From DASSBG01 sp963800395 (GTDB lineage Bacteria; Pseudomonadota; Gammaproteobacteria; Xanthomonadales; Rhodanobacteraceae), in assembly GCA_963800395.1 (NCBI GenBank), contig CAWDBD010000018.1:15726-79725 (forward strand): a stretch of DNA of 64,000 nucleotides, read 5' to 3'. This document shows positions 7,746-17,469 of this stretch, in pieces. Under the pieces are notes generated by a model, which saw nothing but the letters and a program-made list of their open reading frames with translations, was not told the origin of the DNA and ran no database searches. Both the position numbers and the translations under genes were made by a program. How positions within the stretch are numbered: position 1 is the first letter of the stretch; every line of letters begins with the position of its first letter.

Positions 7746-8810
7746 TTAGCTTGTGCGGCACCAGCGGGTGCCGGCACCTTGGCCCTGGGTGGTCAGGCGG
7801 CCTTCCTCGCGCAGCTGGTCGAGCACGCGCTTGATGCGCCGCTTGGGGATGTCGGGGAAGTGGTGGTACAGCAGTCTGGCGGGGAAGCTGTCGGGCATGT
7901 CGTTGATGACGGCCAGGCGGATGCGGGTGTCGAGGCCGCCTTCGGCGGGACTGCCGCGATAGCCGGCGGTGACTTCGCGCACGCTGTCGGGCGCGGGCCG
8001 CGCAAGGCTGGCGGCGCTGGCGGCGAAGAAGCGCTGGCTCCACAGGTTGGCCAGCTTGCGGTTGCCGGCGAACACGATCTGCACGGACGGAAACAGTACC
8101 GCCAGTTCGGCCAGCACGCGTTGCACGTGCGCGGCCGGCCATGGCCCAAGGTGCCTGGGGTCTCCGAAATCGCGGTACTGCGCCTCGATCACCAGTGCCG
8201 CGTGCGGGTAGGCGGCCAGTTCGGCCAGTTGCTGCTGCAGTCCCTTCAGTTGCGACAGGTCGGTGAGGAAGTTCTCGCGGGTCTTGCGCTCGACAATGCT
8301 GGCCAGGCGCTGATCATGGCGCAGGGCGTAGTCGCCCACGGGCAGCTTGCGGCGGGTGACGCTGGCGCCGGGGAAGCGCCAGGGATAGCGCTCCTGGCTG
8401 TCGATGACGACCTCGATCCCGCTCTGCGCCACCAGTTCGGTGCGCTTGGCGGACCGGTGTGCCCGGACTGCCGATTCGGTGCGCAGGAAGATCTGCTCGT
8501 AGCTGCCGGTGCCATCCTTGCGAGGCTTTTCCAGCTTGAGGAACTCGCAGCGCTTGCGGCGGGCGCGATCCAGCGTGAGTGAGAGTTTGCGGCCCAGGCG
8601 CGCGAGGTGGGCCACCGGCACCCGCTCATGTTCGTGCAGCGTTTCATCCGGATCGGGCTCGGACTCGCGCAGGCAGAAGATCTGCCTGCCGGGACCCGGC
8701 CAGGCGTCCTGGGCGCGCACGCACAGCAGTACCCGGCCATCCTGCTCGATGCGGATGCGGAAGGGGAAGCGCGCGTCCGGCGTGCGCTCGATGATCCACC
8801 AGGCGTTCAC
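7746..8810 (-). CDS. ERCC4-type (XPF-like) nuclease
   Basis: 354 residues. The centre carries the ERCC4 nuclease signature: LPVGDYAL followed by IVERKTRENFLTDL, where ERKxxxD supplies the metal-binding acidic residues, and an upstream VVIDSQER strand. These enzymes cut branched or flapped DNA. The C-terminal part (residues about 275-354) looks helical and may be DNA binding. The start is GTG at 8810, overlapping the stop of the SNF2 gene by four bases (GTGA), which implies translational coupling and a joint task in DNA repair or recombination. In XPF/Hef proteins a helicase-like domain and ERCC4 are fused; here they would be separate but adjacent. Confidence 0.85.
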   Translation of the reverse strand: MNAWWIIERTPDARFPFRIRIEQDGRVLLCVRAQDAWPGPGRQIFCLRESEPDPDETLHEHERVPVAHLARLGRKLSLTLDRARRKRCEFLKLEKPRKDGTGSYEQIFLRTESAVRAHRSAKRTELVAQSGIEVVIDSQERYPWRFPGASVTRRKLPVGDYALRHDQRLASIVERKTRENFLTDLSQLKGLQQQLAELAAYPHAALVIEAQYRDFGDPRHLGPWPAAHVQRVLAELAVLFPSVQIVFAGNRKLANLWSQRFFAASAASLARPAPDSVREVTAGYRGSPAEGGLDTRIRLAVINDMPDSFPARLLYHHFPDIPKRRIKRVLDQLREEGRLTTQGQGAGTRWCRTS

Positions 8811-11800
8811 AGCGGCGCGAACAGTTCGGCCAGGTCGGCTTCGTCGAAGCGCAGGCGCTGGCTGGCACCGCCTTCAAGCACGGCGCGCGCGAGGTCGGCC
8901 TTGCGTGCCTGCATGGCCTGGATTTTCTCCTCGACGGTGCCGGCGGCGATCAGGCGGTAGACGAACACGGGCTTGTCCTGGCCGATGCGGTGAGCACGAT
9001 CGGTGGCCTGGGCCTCCACGGCTGGGTTCCACCACGGGTCGTAGTGGATGACGGTGTCGGCGGCGGTGAGGTTGAGGCCGACGCCGCCGGCTTTCAGGCT
9101 GATCAGGAACACCGGGGCCTTGCCGTCCTGGAATCGCTTGACCAGCGCGGCGCGCTTCGTCCCGGGCGTCTGGCCGGTGAGGGTCTGGTAGTCGATGCGG
9201 CGTTTTTTCAGGGCCGTTTCGATCAGGCCCAGCATCTCGGTGAACTGGGAGAACAGCAGGATGCGGCGGTCCTCGGCCAGCAGGCCGTCGACCAGTTGCA
9301 GCAGGGCGTCGAGTTTGGCCGAAGCCTTGACCTTTTTTGCGCTGGGCAGCTTGACCAGGCGCGGGTCGCAGCAGGCCTGGCGCAGTTTCAGTAATGCGTC
9401 CAACACCACGATGCCCGATTGCGCCAGGCCGCGTTCCTTGATGGTTTGCTGCACGCGCCGGTGCTGGGCCAGGCGCAGGGTCTCGTAGAGGCTGCGCTGG
9501 TCGCCTTCCAGTTCCAGGCTGCGCACGATCTCGTTCTTGGCCGGCAGCTCCTTGAGGACCTGGTCTTTGCGGCGGCGCAGCAGCAGCGGGCCGACGCGCC
9601 GGTTCAGGCGCTGCTGGCGATCGCCGTCGCCGTGTTTCTCGATCGGCGTGCGGTACAGCCTGGTGAACTGGCGCTGGCCGCCGAGCAGGCCCGGTTCGAC
9701 GGCATCGAACTGCGCCCACAGTTCGCCCAGGTGGTTTTCCAGCGGGGTGCCGGTCATCGCCAGGCGACGCTCGGCAGGGATCTCGCGTACCACCTGCGCG
9801 GCCTGGCTGCGCGGGTTCTTGATGGCCTGGGCCTCGTCCAGCACCAGTAGCGAGAAACGCGTCTCGATCAGCTTGTCGCGGTCGCGCGGCAGCAATGGGT
9901 AGGTGGTGATGACCAGATGGTGGTCAGGAATGTCGTCATAGCAGTCGGCGCGATCGGGGCCATGGATAACCAGCACTTTCAGGCGCGGGGCGAAGCGTGC
10001 CGCCTCGTCACGCCAGTTGCCGACCAGGCTGGTGGGCGCTACCACCAGTACCGGGGCTTGCAGCTGTTTGCGCTGGCGGGCCGCAACGATGTGCGCCAGC
10101 ACCTGAACTGTCTTGCCCAGCCCCATGTCGTCGGCGAGGATGCCGCCCAGGCCTGTGCTGCCCAGAAAGTCCAGCCACGCCAGGCCTTCGCGTTGGTAGG
10201 CGCGCAGGGTGGCCTTGAAACCGCGCGGGGCGCTGGCGCTGCGTCTGGCCCTGGCCAGCAGTTGAAGCTGCGCCCGAAGTGCCTCGCCACCGCGCCAGGT
10301 CAGGCCACTGTCGTCGGCCAGCTGCCGCAGCGCCGGGGCCTGGCTTCGATGCAGGCGCAGGTCCTCGTCGCCCTCCAGCCACTCCAGCAACGGTTCGATC
10401 AGGGCGCGCAGGCGAGTCAGCGGAATTTCCACGCTGCGGTTTTCGTCGATCAATACCCGGTGCACGGCGTTCGTCTTCTCACCCTTGGCCGGGTGACGCG
10501 GAAAGCCTGGATCGGCCAGCACGCGGCGCAGAATCGGCAGCAGGTCGATGCGCTCGCCGCCCACATCGATACCCAGTGATACGTCGAACCAGGCGTTTCC
10601 GCTGGTCTCGATGTCGGCGTGCCAGTCCTCGATCTCGACCAGTTCGTCGTGTGGAAAGTCGTCCGCGTAGTCGACGTGGAAGCCGGCTGCGGCCAGCTGT
10701 CGGAGGGTGGCCTGGCTGGCTTCCGGGCTTAGCGGCGGCTGGTGTGCCTGGGGGCGCACCACCAGCTCACCTGGCTCGCACTGCCCTGGCTCGAAACGGA
10801 ATTGGTACAGCTCCCGGATCGTCACGAAGCTCAAGGCCTCGAGGCGTTTCCTGGCGTCTGCTTCAGTGGCCATGTCGTGATGGATGTCAAACAGCTTTCC
10901 CTGATGCAAGTGGCGCACCACCGGCATGGCAGCATGGCCGGGCGATATGTGAATGCCGTTGTAGTCAAACGTCAGGCGGGCCACGGCAAGCCGATGGCTG
11001 GCTTGCCAGTCGGGTGCCGTCTCCACCCGCAGGTGCAGGGTCGGAAACGGCTTGGCGCGGATGGTCACGGGTGGCTTGAACTCGCTGGGCACAGGCAGGC
11101 CCGTGGCCAAGCCAGGGGCGCGCAGCCTCTGGCGCAATGCGGCGGCATGCTCGGGGTGCAGCGTTGGCGCATAGCGGATCCGATCAAGCAGGCGCGCATC
11201 ACCCTGCACGTGTCCGTACTGCCCAGCCTGCTTGTCGACATACCACAAGCGCGAACCATGCAGCAGCAGTGCGCGATCGGGAAGCGCCGCGACCAGGCGC
11301 TGATTGCCGCGGCTGTCGCTTTGCCAGTTGATCTGCAAGGGCAGGTCCGGCCCTCGCTGGATCGGTTTGCTGCCACGTTCGTACCAGACCGGGTAGCGAT
11401 CAAGAAGTTGTTCCAGCGCATGTTCCTCATGGCGGGAAGTGATCCAGGCCCAGCGCAGTGCGCCGATCTGGGTATGCCGGCAAGGACCGAGAGATGCCAG
11501 GGCGATGGCGACTTCGACCGGCCAGCCACCGGGCGGCGTCGGCACGGCACCCCATTGCGCATCCGGCGTCACCGCTTTGGGATCTACCATGCCCTTGTGG
11601 TGGGCGCGTGATTTTGCGGGCCGCAACCAGGCTGGGCAGGCCAGCAGTCTGTGGCCCGATACGGAAACCTTGTCGCCGGCTCGCAGCAGCACGCCGAACT
11701 CGCGTCGGTCATCCTGTTGCTCGTACGCCGCGTGGTCTGCGTGAAAGGTCTCCAGCCAGCGCTCCCAGGCCGACAGATCGTTGGCCCTGTCAACTTCCGG

Positions 11801-12211
11801 ATGCCGCGCCTGCAAGTCCGTCAGCCAGCGCGGCAATTCGGGCTTGAACAAGGCCGGTTCTGCCTGGCTTTGCGCTTCGGTCCGGTCCAACTGGGCCAGC
11901 GCATGCTGTCTGCCGAAGTGCATCATGGCGGCCGCGTGCTTGCAAGCGGCACCGACCGGGCAACTGCAGTCGCTGTGCAACACCAGCCAGTCATCGTCCC
12001 ACTTGCATTCGATGCGGCAGCGGTAGACGTGCTGTCCGCTGCCTCGGATGCGGCCTGTCAGTGCCACTTGGTCCCGGACGCCGTCATCCACAAGCAGCTC
12101 CAGTACCCGACCTTGCTCGGCATAGGCGACGCCGCGCGAACACATGCCGTCATCGAAGTTCGATTCCCAATCAGCAAGGCACAGCGTCTCGAACAGTTCG
12201 GTGGCGTTCAT
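8807..12211 (-). CDS. SWIM zinc-finger SNF2-family DNA translocase
   Basis: 1134 residues. A SWIM zinc finger lies near residues 60-100 (CSCPVGAACKHAAAMM, the CxC...CxH pattern). A long middle region follows, then an SNF2 motor from about residue 670: motif I DDMGLGKTVQVLAH, motif II LDEAQAIKN, TGTPLENHLGELW, and motifs V-VI GVGLNLTAADTVIHYD and ATDRAHRIGQ. It should be an ATP-driven double-stranded DNA translocase. The frame is open to 12316, but the ATG at 12211 matches family N-termini (ATELFETLC). It is the first gene of a two-gene unit with the ERCC4 nuclease. Confidence 0.93.
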   Translation of the reverse strand: MNATELFETLCLADWESNFDDGMCSRGVAYAEQGRVLELLVDDGVRDQVALTGRIRGSGQHVYRCRIECKWDDDWLVLHSDCSCPVGAACKHAAAMMHFGRQHALAQLDRTEAQSQAEPALFKPELPRWLTDLQARHPEVDRANDLSAWERWLETFHADHAAYEQQDDRREFGVLLRAGDKVSVSGHRLLACPAWLRPAKSRAHHKGMVDPKAVTPDAQWGAVPTPPGGWPVEVAIALASLGPCRHTQIGALRWAWITSRHEEHALEQLLDRYPVWYERGSKPIQRGPDLPLQINWQSDSRGNQRLVAALPDRALLLHGSRLWYVDKQAGQYGHVQGDARLLDRIRYAPTLHPEHAAALRQRLRAPGLATGLPVPSEFKPPVTIRAKPFPTLHLRVETAPDWQASHRLAVARLTFDYNGIHISPGHAAMPVVRHLHQGKLFDIHHDMATEADARKRLEALSFVTIRELYQFRFEPGQCEPGELVVRPQAHQPPLSPEASQATLRQLAAAGFHVDYADDFPHDELVEIEDWHADIETSGNAWFDVSLGIDVGGERIDLLPILRRVLADPGFPRHPAKGEKTNAVHRVLIDENRSVEIPLTRLRALIEPLLEWLEGDEDLRLHRSQAPALRQLADDSGLTWRGGEALRAQLQLLARARRSASAPRGFKATLRAYQREGLAWLDFLGSTGLGGILADDMGLGKTVQVLAHIVAARQRKQLQAPVLVVAPTSLVGNWRDEAARFAPRLKVLVIHGPDRADCYDDIPDHHLVITTYPLLPRDRDKLIETRFSLLVLDEAQAIKNPRSQAAQVVREIPAERRLAMTGTPLENHLGELWAQFDAVEPGLLGGQRQFTRLYRTPIEKHGDGDRQQRLNRRVGPLLLRRRKDQVLKELPAKNEIVRSLELEGDQRSLYETLRLAQHRRVQQTIKERGLAQSGIVVLDALLKLRQACCDPRLVKLPSAKKVKASAKLDALLQLVDGLLAEDRRILLFSQFTEMLGLIETALKKRRIDYQTLTGQTPGTKRAALVKRFQDGKAPVFLISLKAGGVGLNLTAADTVIHYDPWWNPAVEAQATDRAHRIGQDKPVFVYRLIAAGTVEEKIQAMQARKADLARAVLEGGASQRLRFDEADLAELFAPL

Positions 12212-12403
12212 GTCTCGGCCTGGGCCACAAGTCCGGATGCAAAGCACACATTTTCGCATGGCTGTGGCTGCGCATGCGACAGCCCTGATGACGGTCATGA
12301 AAATCACGGCGATCACGGATATGGCGCGCAGCCACCGAACCCCGTGGCAGTGGAAGGGGATTCACGCGACAATAAGCGGTTTCCGAATCCCCGAGAGTCT
12401 GCC

Positions 12404-14635
12404 ATGTCGACACCCAAGATCATCTACACCCTGACCGATGAAGCTCCGTTTCTGGCAACGCAGTCGTTTCTGCCGATCATCGATGCCTTTACCGACAAGG
12501 CCGGAGTGGCGCTGGAGACCCGGGATATTTCGCTGGCCGGGCGCATCCTGGCGCAGTTTCCGGAGCTGCTGAAAGACGATCAGAAGGTATCCGACGACCT
12601 GGCCGAACTGGGCAAACTGGCCAGGCAGCCGGAGGCCAACATCATCAAGCTGCCCAATATCAGTGCCTCACTGTCCCAGCTCAAGACGGCCGTGCGCGAA
12701 CTTCAAGGTAACGGCTTTGCCCTGCCGGAGTACCCCGACGAACCGTCCAGCGACAGCGAGCGTGACATCAAGGCGCGCTACGACAAGGTCAAGGGCAGCG
12801 CGGTCAATCCGGTCTTGCGTGAAGGCAATTCCGACCGCCGCGCGCCGAAGTCGGTCAAGGACTATGCACGCTCTCACCCCCACCGCATGGGTGCCTGGAG
12901 CAATGAGTCGAAAACCCACGTGGCCCACATGGATGCCGGCGACTTCCTGGCTACCGAACAGTCAAGCACCATGAAGCAGGCGGACACGCTGAAGATCGAG
13001 CTGTTCGCAACGGACGGCTCCAGTACCGTGCTCAAGGATGGCGTGGCGGTGCAGGACGGCGAGATTGTCGATGCGGCCGTGATGAGCCGCAGGGCGCTGG
13101 CAGAGTTCATCGATGCGCAGATCGATGACGCACGCAACAAGGGCGTGCTGTTCTCGGTGCACTTGAAAGCCACCATGATGAAGGTCTCCGACCCCATCAT
13201 CTTCGGCGTGGTGGTCAACGAGTTCTACCGGGATGTGCTGGAAAAGCACCACGACGCGCTGGCCGAAATAGGCTTCAGCCCGGACTATGGTATCGGCGAC
13301 CTGTATGCGCGCATGGAATCGCTGCCACAGGAGAAACAGGATGCGATCAAGGCCGATATCGACGCGCAGTACAAACAGCGCCCGCAGCTGGCCATGGTCA
13401 ATTCCGACAAGGGCATCACCAATTTGCACGTGTCCTCGGACGTCATCATCGATGCCTCGATGCCGGCCATGATCCGCGACTCGGGCAAGATGTGGGATGC
13501 CGATGGTGAACGTCAGGATGCCAAGGCCATCATTCCCGATCGCAGCTACGCAGGGATCTACCAGGCCGTTATCGAGGACTGCAAGGCCCACGGTGCATTC
13601 GATCCGGCGAGCATGGGCAGCGTGCCCAATGTCGGCCTGATGGCGCAGAAGGCCGAGGAATACGGTTCGCACGACAAGACCTTCCAGGTGCCTGCCGAGG
13701 GCACCGTCAAGGTGAGCACCCAGGACGGCAAGGTGATTTTCGAGCACGCCGTGGAGAAGGGTGACATCTGGCGCATGTGCCTGGTCAAGGACGCGCCGGT
13801 GCAGGATTGGGTCAAGCTGGCCGTCAATCGTGCGCGCGCCAGCGATACACCCGCAGTGTTCTGGCTTGATCCCGCCCGCGCCCACGACATGCAGTTGCAG
13901 AAGAAGGTCGAGCAGTACCTCAATGAGCAGGACACGGACGGCCTGGATATCCGCATCCTGTCACCGATCGAGGCCATGAAGCTGTCGCTTGAGCGCATTC
14001 GCGCCGGCAAGGACACCATCTCGGTCACCGGCAACGTGCTGCGCGACTATCTGACCGACCTGTTCCCGATCATGGAGTTGGGCACCAGTGCCAAGATGCT
14101 CTCCATCGTGCCATTGATGGCCGGCGGCGGCCTGTTCGAGACCGGCGCCGGAGGCTCGGCACCCAAGCATGTGCAGCAGTTTGTGGAGGAAGACCATCTG
14201 CGCTGGGATTCGCTGGGCGAATTCCTGGCCCTGGCCGCGTCACTGGAACACCTCGGGGGACACTACGACAACCCGCGTGCCGGCATTCTCTCGCGCACCC
14301 TGGACCAGGCTACCGGGCGCCTGCTGCAGAGCAACAAGTCGCCTTCGCGCAAGGTTGGTGAACTGGACAATCGCGGCAGTCATTTCTACCTGGCCATGTA
14401 TTGGGCCGAGGCGCTGGCGGCGCAGGATGAGGATGCCGAGCTGGCCAAGGCATTTTCGGGGTTGGCCGAGCAACTGGCTGCCAACGAGTCGCAAATCATC
14501 GATGAGCTCAACGCCGTGCAGGGGCACAAGGTCGACATCGGCGGTTACTACCAGCCGGACCGCGAGCGCGTCAGCGATGCCATGCGCCCAAGCCAGACCT
14601 TCAACGACGCGCTGACGGCCCTGGCCCGGAGCTGA
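12404..14635 (+). CDS. icd: NADP-dependent isocitrate dehydrogenase, monomeric type
   Basis: 743 residues, the size of the monomeric IDH family, which is unrelated in length to the 420-residue dimeric enzyme. Characteristic segments include IIYTLTDEAPFLATQSFLPI at the N-terminus, LREGNSDRRAP, SDPIIFGVVVNEF and GSAPKHVQQF. It oxidises isocitrate to 2-oxoglutarate in the TCA cycle, making NADPH in the cytosol. The frame is open far upstream, but the ATG at 12404 gives the known N-terminus. A GC hairpin follows the stop. The neighbours are not metabolic partners. Confidence 0.97.
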   Translation: MSTPKIIYTLTDEAPFLATQSFLPIIDAFTDKAGVALETRDISLAGRILAQFPELLKDDQKVSDDLAELGKLARQPEANIIKLPNISASLSQLKTAVRELQGNGFALPEYPDEPSSDSERDIKARYDKVKGSAVNPVLREGNSDRRAPKSVKDYARSHPHRMGAWSNESKTHVAHMDAGDFLATEQSSTMKQADTLKIELFATDGSSTVLKDGVAVQDGEIVDAAVMSRRALAEFIDAQIDDARNKGVLFSVHLKATMMKVSDPIIFGVVVNEFYRDVLEKHHDALAEIGFSPDYGIGDLYARMESLPQEKQDAIKADIDAQYKQRPQLAMVNSDKGITNLHVSSDVIIDASMPAMIRDSGKMWDADGERQDAKAIIPDRSYAGIYQAVIEDCKAHGAFDPASMGSVPNVGLMAQKAEEYGSHDKTFQVPAEGTVKVSTQDGKVIFEHAVEKGDIWRMCLVKDAPVQDWVKLAVNRARASDTPAVFWLDPARAHDMQLQKKVEQYLNEQDTDGLDIRILSPIEAMKLSLERIRAGKDTISVTGNVLRDYLTDLFPIMELGTSAKMLSIVPLMAGGGLFETGAGGSAPKHVQQFVEEDHLRWDSLGEFLALAASLEHLGGHYDNPRAGILSRTLDQATGRLLQSNKSPSRKVGELDNRGSHFYLAMYWAEALAAQDEDAELAKAFSGLAEQLAANESQIIDELNAVQGHKVDIGGYYQPDRERVSDAMRPSQTFNDALTALARS

Positions 14636-14652
14636 GCTGACACGCGTGCCGA

Positions 14653-14673
14653 GGCCCCTGTCACGCAGGGGCC
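14653..14673. terminator. Hairpin after icd
   Basis: GGCCCCTG (14653-14660), tcacg, CAGGGGCC (14666-14673): an eight-base perfect stem 17 bases after the icd stop codon. No T run follows, so it may slow or end transcription only weakly. Confidence 0.4.
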
Positions 14674-14790
14674 AGCACGATACTGCAACGGATCGGCGGA
14701 TTGCCGTGTTATCCGCGGCGGCGCCGCGAGTGCAGCACGACCCATTGCGCTGCGCTAGGATATTCCTCGCCAACAACGGGACATGGCGAG

Positions 14791-17424
14791 ATGAGCAAGC
14801 AGGAGCGGTCGACCGGCGCACTGCCGGCGGCAGCCATACGCGAGCAGTTGCAGCGGATGCTGGTGCGGCCGCCGTTCTTGCGCTCGCCGGTGCTCAGCCG
14901 ATTTCTGGCGCATGTGGTCGAGCACGCGCTCGGCTCCGATGGCCCGCCGCTGAAGGAATATGCGATCGGCCTGGAGGTGTTCGATCGGCCGGATGATTTC
15001 GACCCGCGCATTGACACGATTGTGCGGGTGCAGGCGCGGCGCCTGCGTGCGGCGCTGGTGCGCTATTACAAGGGTGAAGGCCGCAGTGACGCCTTGCGCC
15101 TGAGCATGCCCAAAGGCCAGTACGGTATCCAGGTTCGGCATTGTGACGAAGTGCCGGACGACGAAGTGCTCGAAGACGAGCGCTCGGATCAGCCCCGAGG
15201 ACCCGCGTTTGCCGCCGCACCCCTGCCAGCCGCGCGTACGCCGCTGATAGGTCGCGAATCCGAGCTCGATACTCTGCGCTCCATTCTTGAGAATGATGAT
15301 GTACGCATGCTCACGATCAGCGGCGTGGGCGGTTCGGGCAAGACACGCCTGGCTCTGGCCGTGGCGGATGCCGTGGGCGCGGCCTATCCAGGTGGCGTGC
15401 TGTTTCTTGATCTGTCCGCGGTGACCGAACGCGCCGTGCTGATGAACATGCTGGCGGACGGATTCAATGCCCGTCATGTCCATGGAATCACGCTGTTGCA
15501 GGCCATTGTCCAGAGCGTGCGCGGCAAACTGTTAGGGCCCCTGTTGCTGGTGATGGACAATATGGAGGGCGTGCTGGATGCCGCCGACGTGCTCGGCGAG
15601 CTGCTGGATGCCTCGCCCCTGCTGACGATCCTCGCGACGAGCCGGGTGGCCCTGTGCCTGTATGGCGAGCATGAATTTCCCCTGTCACCGCTGGCTGTTC
15701 CCGATCAGAGTCAGTACAGCGATGATGAGGGCCTCGCCGCGGTGCCGGCCGTGCAGCTTTTCCTGATGCGTGCCGCGGCGGCCAATCCGCGTGCGGAATT
15801 CGAGGGGCACATGGCCGCACTGGCTGAGTTGTGCGTGCGCCTGGATGGTTTGCCGCTTGCGATCGAGCTGGTTGCGGCGCAGGCGACCATGCTGACCCCG
15901 GAACAGATGCTGCAGCGCTTCACCGGTCACCTGGACCTGCCCGAGAACCCGGCCCGCGATGCGCCGTCGCGCCAGCGCACGCTGCGCCGGACCATCGACT
16001 GGAGCTACGACCTGCTTGATGAAGCCGGCTGTCGTGCGCTGCGGCGCCTGTCCGTTTTTGCCGGCGGCTTTACCCTGGAGGCGGCCGAAGCCGTGGCCGA
16101 TGCCGACGGCGATTTGGGTGCCGACCTGATGCCTGCGTTGAATACCCTGGTGGCCATGGGCCTGGTGTATTTCCGCAGCGATGCCGACGAGCCGCGCTAC
16201 GCGATGCTGGAGACGTTGCGTGCCTACGGCCAGGAGCGGCTGGCCGCGAACAACGAAAGTGACTCGGTGCGCAAGGCGCATGCCGCCTATTGCGTGGTGC
16301 TGGCCGAAGAAGGCGTGGGTGCCTTGAATGCGGCGCAACGCGAGCGATGGCTGACACGCTGCGACCTCGAGCAGGAAAATTTTCGCCTGGCCATTGAATA
16401 CCTGCTTCGCCACGGACCGCAGGTCTGGGCCCTGCGCCTGGGCCATGCCCTGTTTGGGTATTGGGAGCGGCGCGAGAAGCTGAGTCAGGGCGGTCGCCTG
16501 CTTGAGCGCATCACGCAGACCGTAAGCCCGGAGACCGACATTGCCTTGTGGGGCAAGGTGAGCACGTTCACCGCAACCCTGGTGACCTATCAGAGCGGGC
16601 AAGTCGCCGCGCGCGGGCATTTTCAGCGTTTGCTGACTCTCTATCGCCGTATTGGCGACCCGCGCGGCGAGGCGGCCATGCTGACCTCGATTGGTGTGGC
16701 GGAAAAGTTGATGGGTGAGTATCGCAATGCACGCGAGTGCTTCGCACAGGCATTGGAGCTGTGCCGGCGCATCGGCGACGGTGCCGAGACAGCAGCATGC
16801 CTCAGCAATGTGGCCGAATGCGACGCGAGCCTGGGCAATGCGCAATCGGCGCTGGAAAGCCTGACTCAGGCACGCGCATTGTTCCTGGCAGAAGACCAGG
16901 TGGCGGCAACCTGGTGTCTCAATCACCTGGGGGACCTTGCGCGGTCCTCGGGCGACTTCGACCAGGCGGCGGAGCTCTATCTGAAGGCCGAAGCCGAGTT
17001 CAGCCGGCTCGGTGACCGCTGGGGCATGGCACGCTCACTGGCTGATCGCGGCCGTCTGGCGCTCGATTACGGCAATCTGCACGAAGCCGGGCTCCTGCTG
17101 TTGCAGGCGCTGGCATCGTTCAATGCACTGGGGCATCGGCGCGGGATGGCCACCGTTGTCGTCAGTCTGGCGGCGCTTGCCTTGTCTGCAGGGCAGAAGG
17201 AGGAATGCATCCGTCTTTGTGCGGCGGCGGAATGCTGGCGTGCCGATGTCGGCTTCGCGACGCGCCAGGATGATCTGGAATACCAGCAGAAGCTGCTGGC
17301 TCAAGCTGGATTGGAGCCGGCCGTAGTCCGGGGTCTGCAGGCTGCCGGCGTCGACATGACGGCGGCCGAAGTCATCGATGTCACGCAGGATGTTCTGGCT
17401 ACAATTCCGCAACCCGAAGACTGA
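14791..17424 (+). CDS. STAND-type ATPase regulator with TPR repeats
   Basis: 877 residues. Residues about 10-118 form a domain found at the N-terminus of many signalling proteins (FLRSPVLSRFLAHVVEHAL, LKEYAIGLEVFDRPDDFDP, DTIVRVQARRLRAALVRYY, LPKGxY-like MPKGQYGI) and may bind DNA or a ligand. An NB-ARC-like NTPase follows: Walker A GVGGSGKT at about 178, Walker B LLLVMDN, ATSR sensor and RLDGLPLAIEL. From about residue 490 on there are several TPRs (ARECFAQALELCRRIGD, AAELYLKAEAEFSRLGD). Such proteins are ligand-gated switches. The ATG at 14791 follows a ggcgag site. Target unknown; no operon partner. Confidence 0.75.
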   Translation: MSKQERSTGALPAAAIREQLQRMLVRPPFLRSPVLSRFLAHVVEHALGSDGPPLKEYAIGLEVFDRPDDFDPRIDTIVRVQARRLRAALVRYYKGEGRSDALRLSMPKGQYGIQVRHCDEVPDDEVLEDERSDQPRGPAFAAAPLPAARTPLIGRESELDTLRSILENDDVRMLTISGVGGSGKTRLALAVADAVGAAYPGGVLFLDLSAVTERAVLMNMLADGFNARHVHGITLLQAIVQSVRGKLLGPLLLVMDNMEGVLDAADVLGELLDASPLLTILATSRVALCLYGEHEFPLSPLAVPDQSQYSDDEGLAAVPAVQLFLMRAAAANPRAEFEGHMAALAELCVRLDGLPLAIELVAAQATMLTPEQMLQRFTGHLDLPENPARDAPSRQRTLRRTIDWSYDLLDEAGCRALRRLSVFAGGFTLEAAEAVADADGDLGADLMPALNTLVAMGLVYFRSDADEPRYAMLETLRAYGQERLAANNESDSVRKAHAAYCVVLAEEGVGALNAAQRERWLTRCDLEQENFRLAIEYLLRHGPQVWALRLGHALFGYWERREKLSQGGRLLERITQTVSPETDIALWGKVSTFTATLVTYQSGQVAARGHFQRLLTLYRRIGDPRGEAAMLTSIGVAEKLMGEYRNARECFAQALELCRRIGDGAETAACLSNVAECDASLGNAQSALESLTQARALFLAEDQVAATWCLNHLGDLARSSGDFDQAAELYLKAEAEFSRLGDRWGMARSLADRGRLALDYGNLHEAGLLLLQALASFNALGHRRGMATVVVSLAALALSAGQKEECIRLCAAAECWRADVGFATRQDDLEYQQKLLAQAGLEPAVVRGLQAAGVDMTAAEVIDVTQDVLATIPQPED

Positions 17425-17469
17425 CAACTCGCGGCTGATGGCACCATCGCAGTCTGTCCGTCCGGCGAT

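Noticed and set aside
12150..12175. aagttcgattccc resembling a tRNA T-arm
   Set aside because: It lies in the SNF2 coding sequence and no acceptor stem or other arms can be found around it.
7746..12211. Calling the SNF2-ERCC4 pair a phage-defence system
   Set aside because: No other defence genes, integrase or mobile element nearby; DNA repair is at least as likely.
12962..13885. 307-codon minus-strand frame within icd
   Set aside because: Antisense to a well-defined isocitrate dehydrogenase.
15685..16926. 413-codon minus-strand open frame inside the STAND gene
   Set aside because: High G+C makes long antisense frames common; the plus-strand protein has full NB-ARC and TPR motifs.
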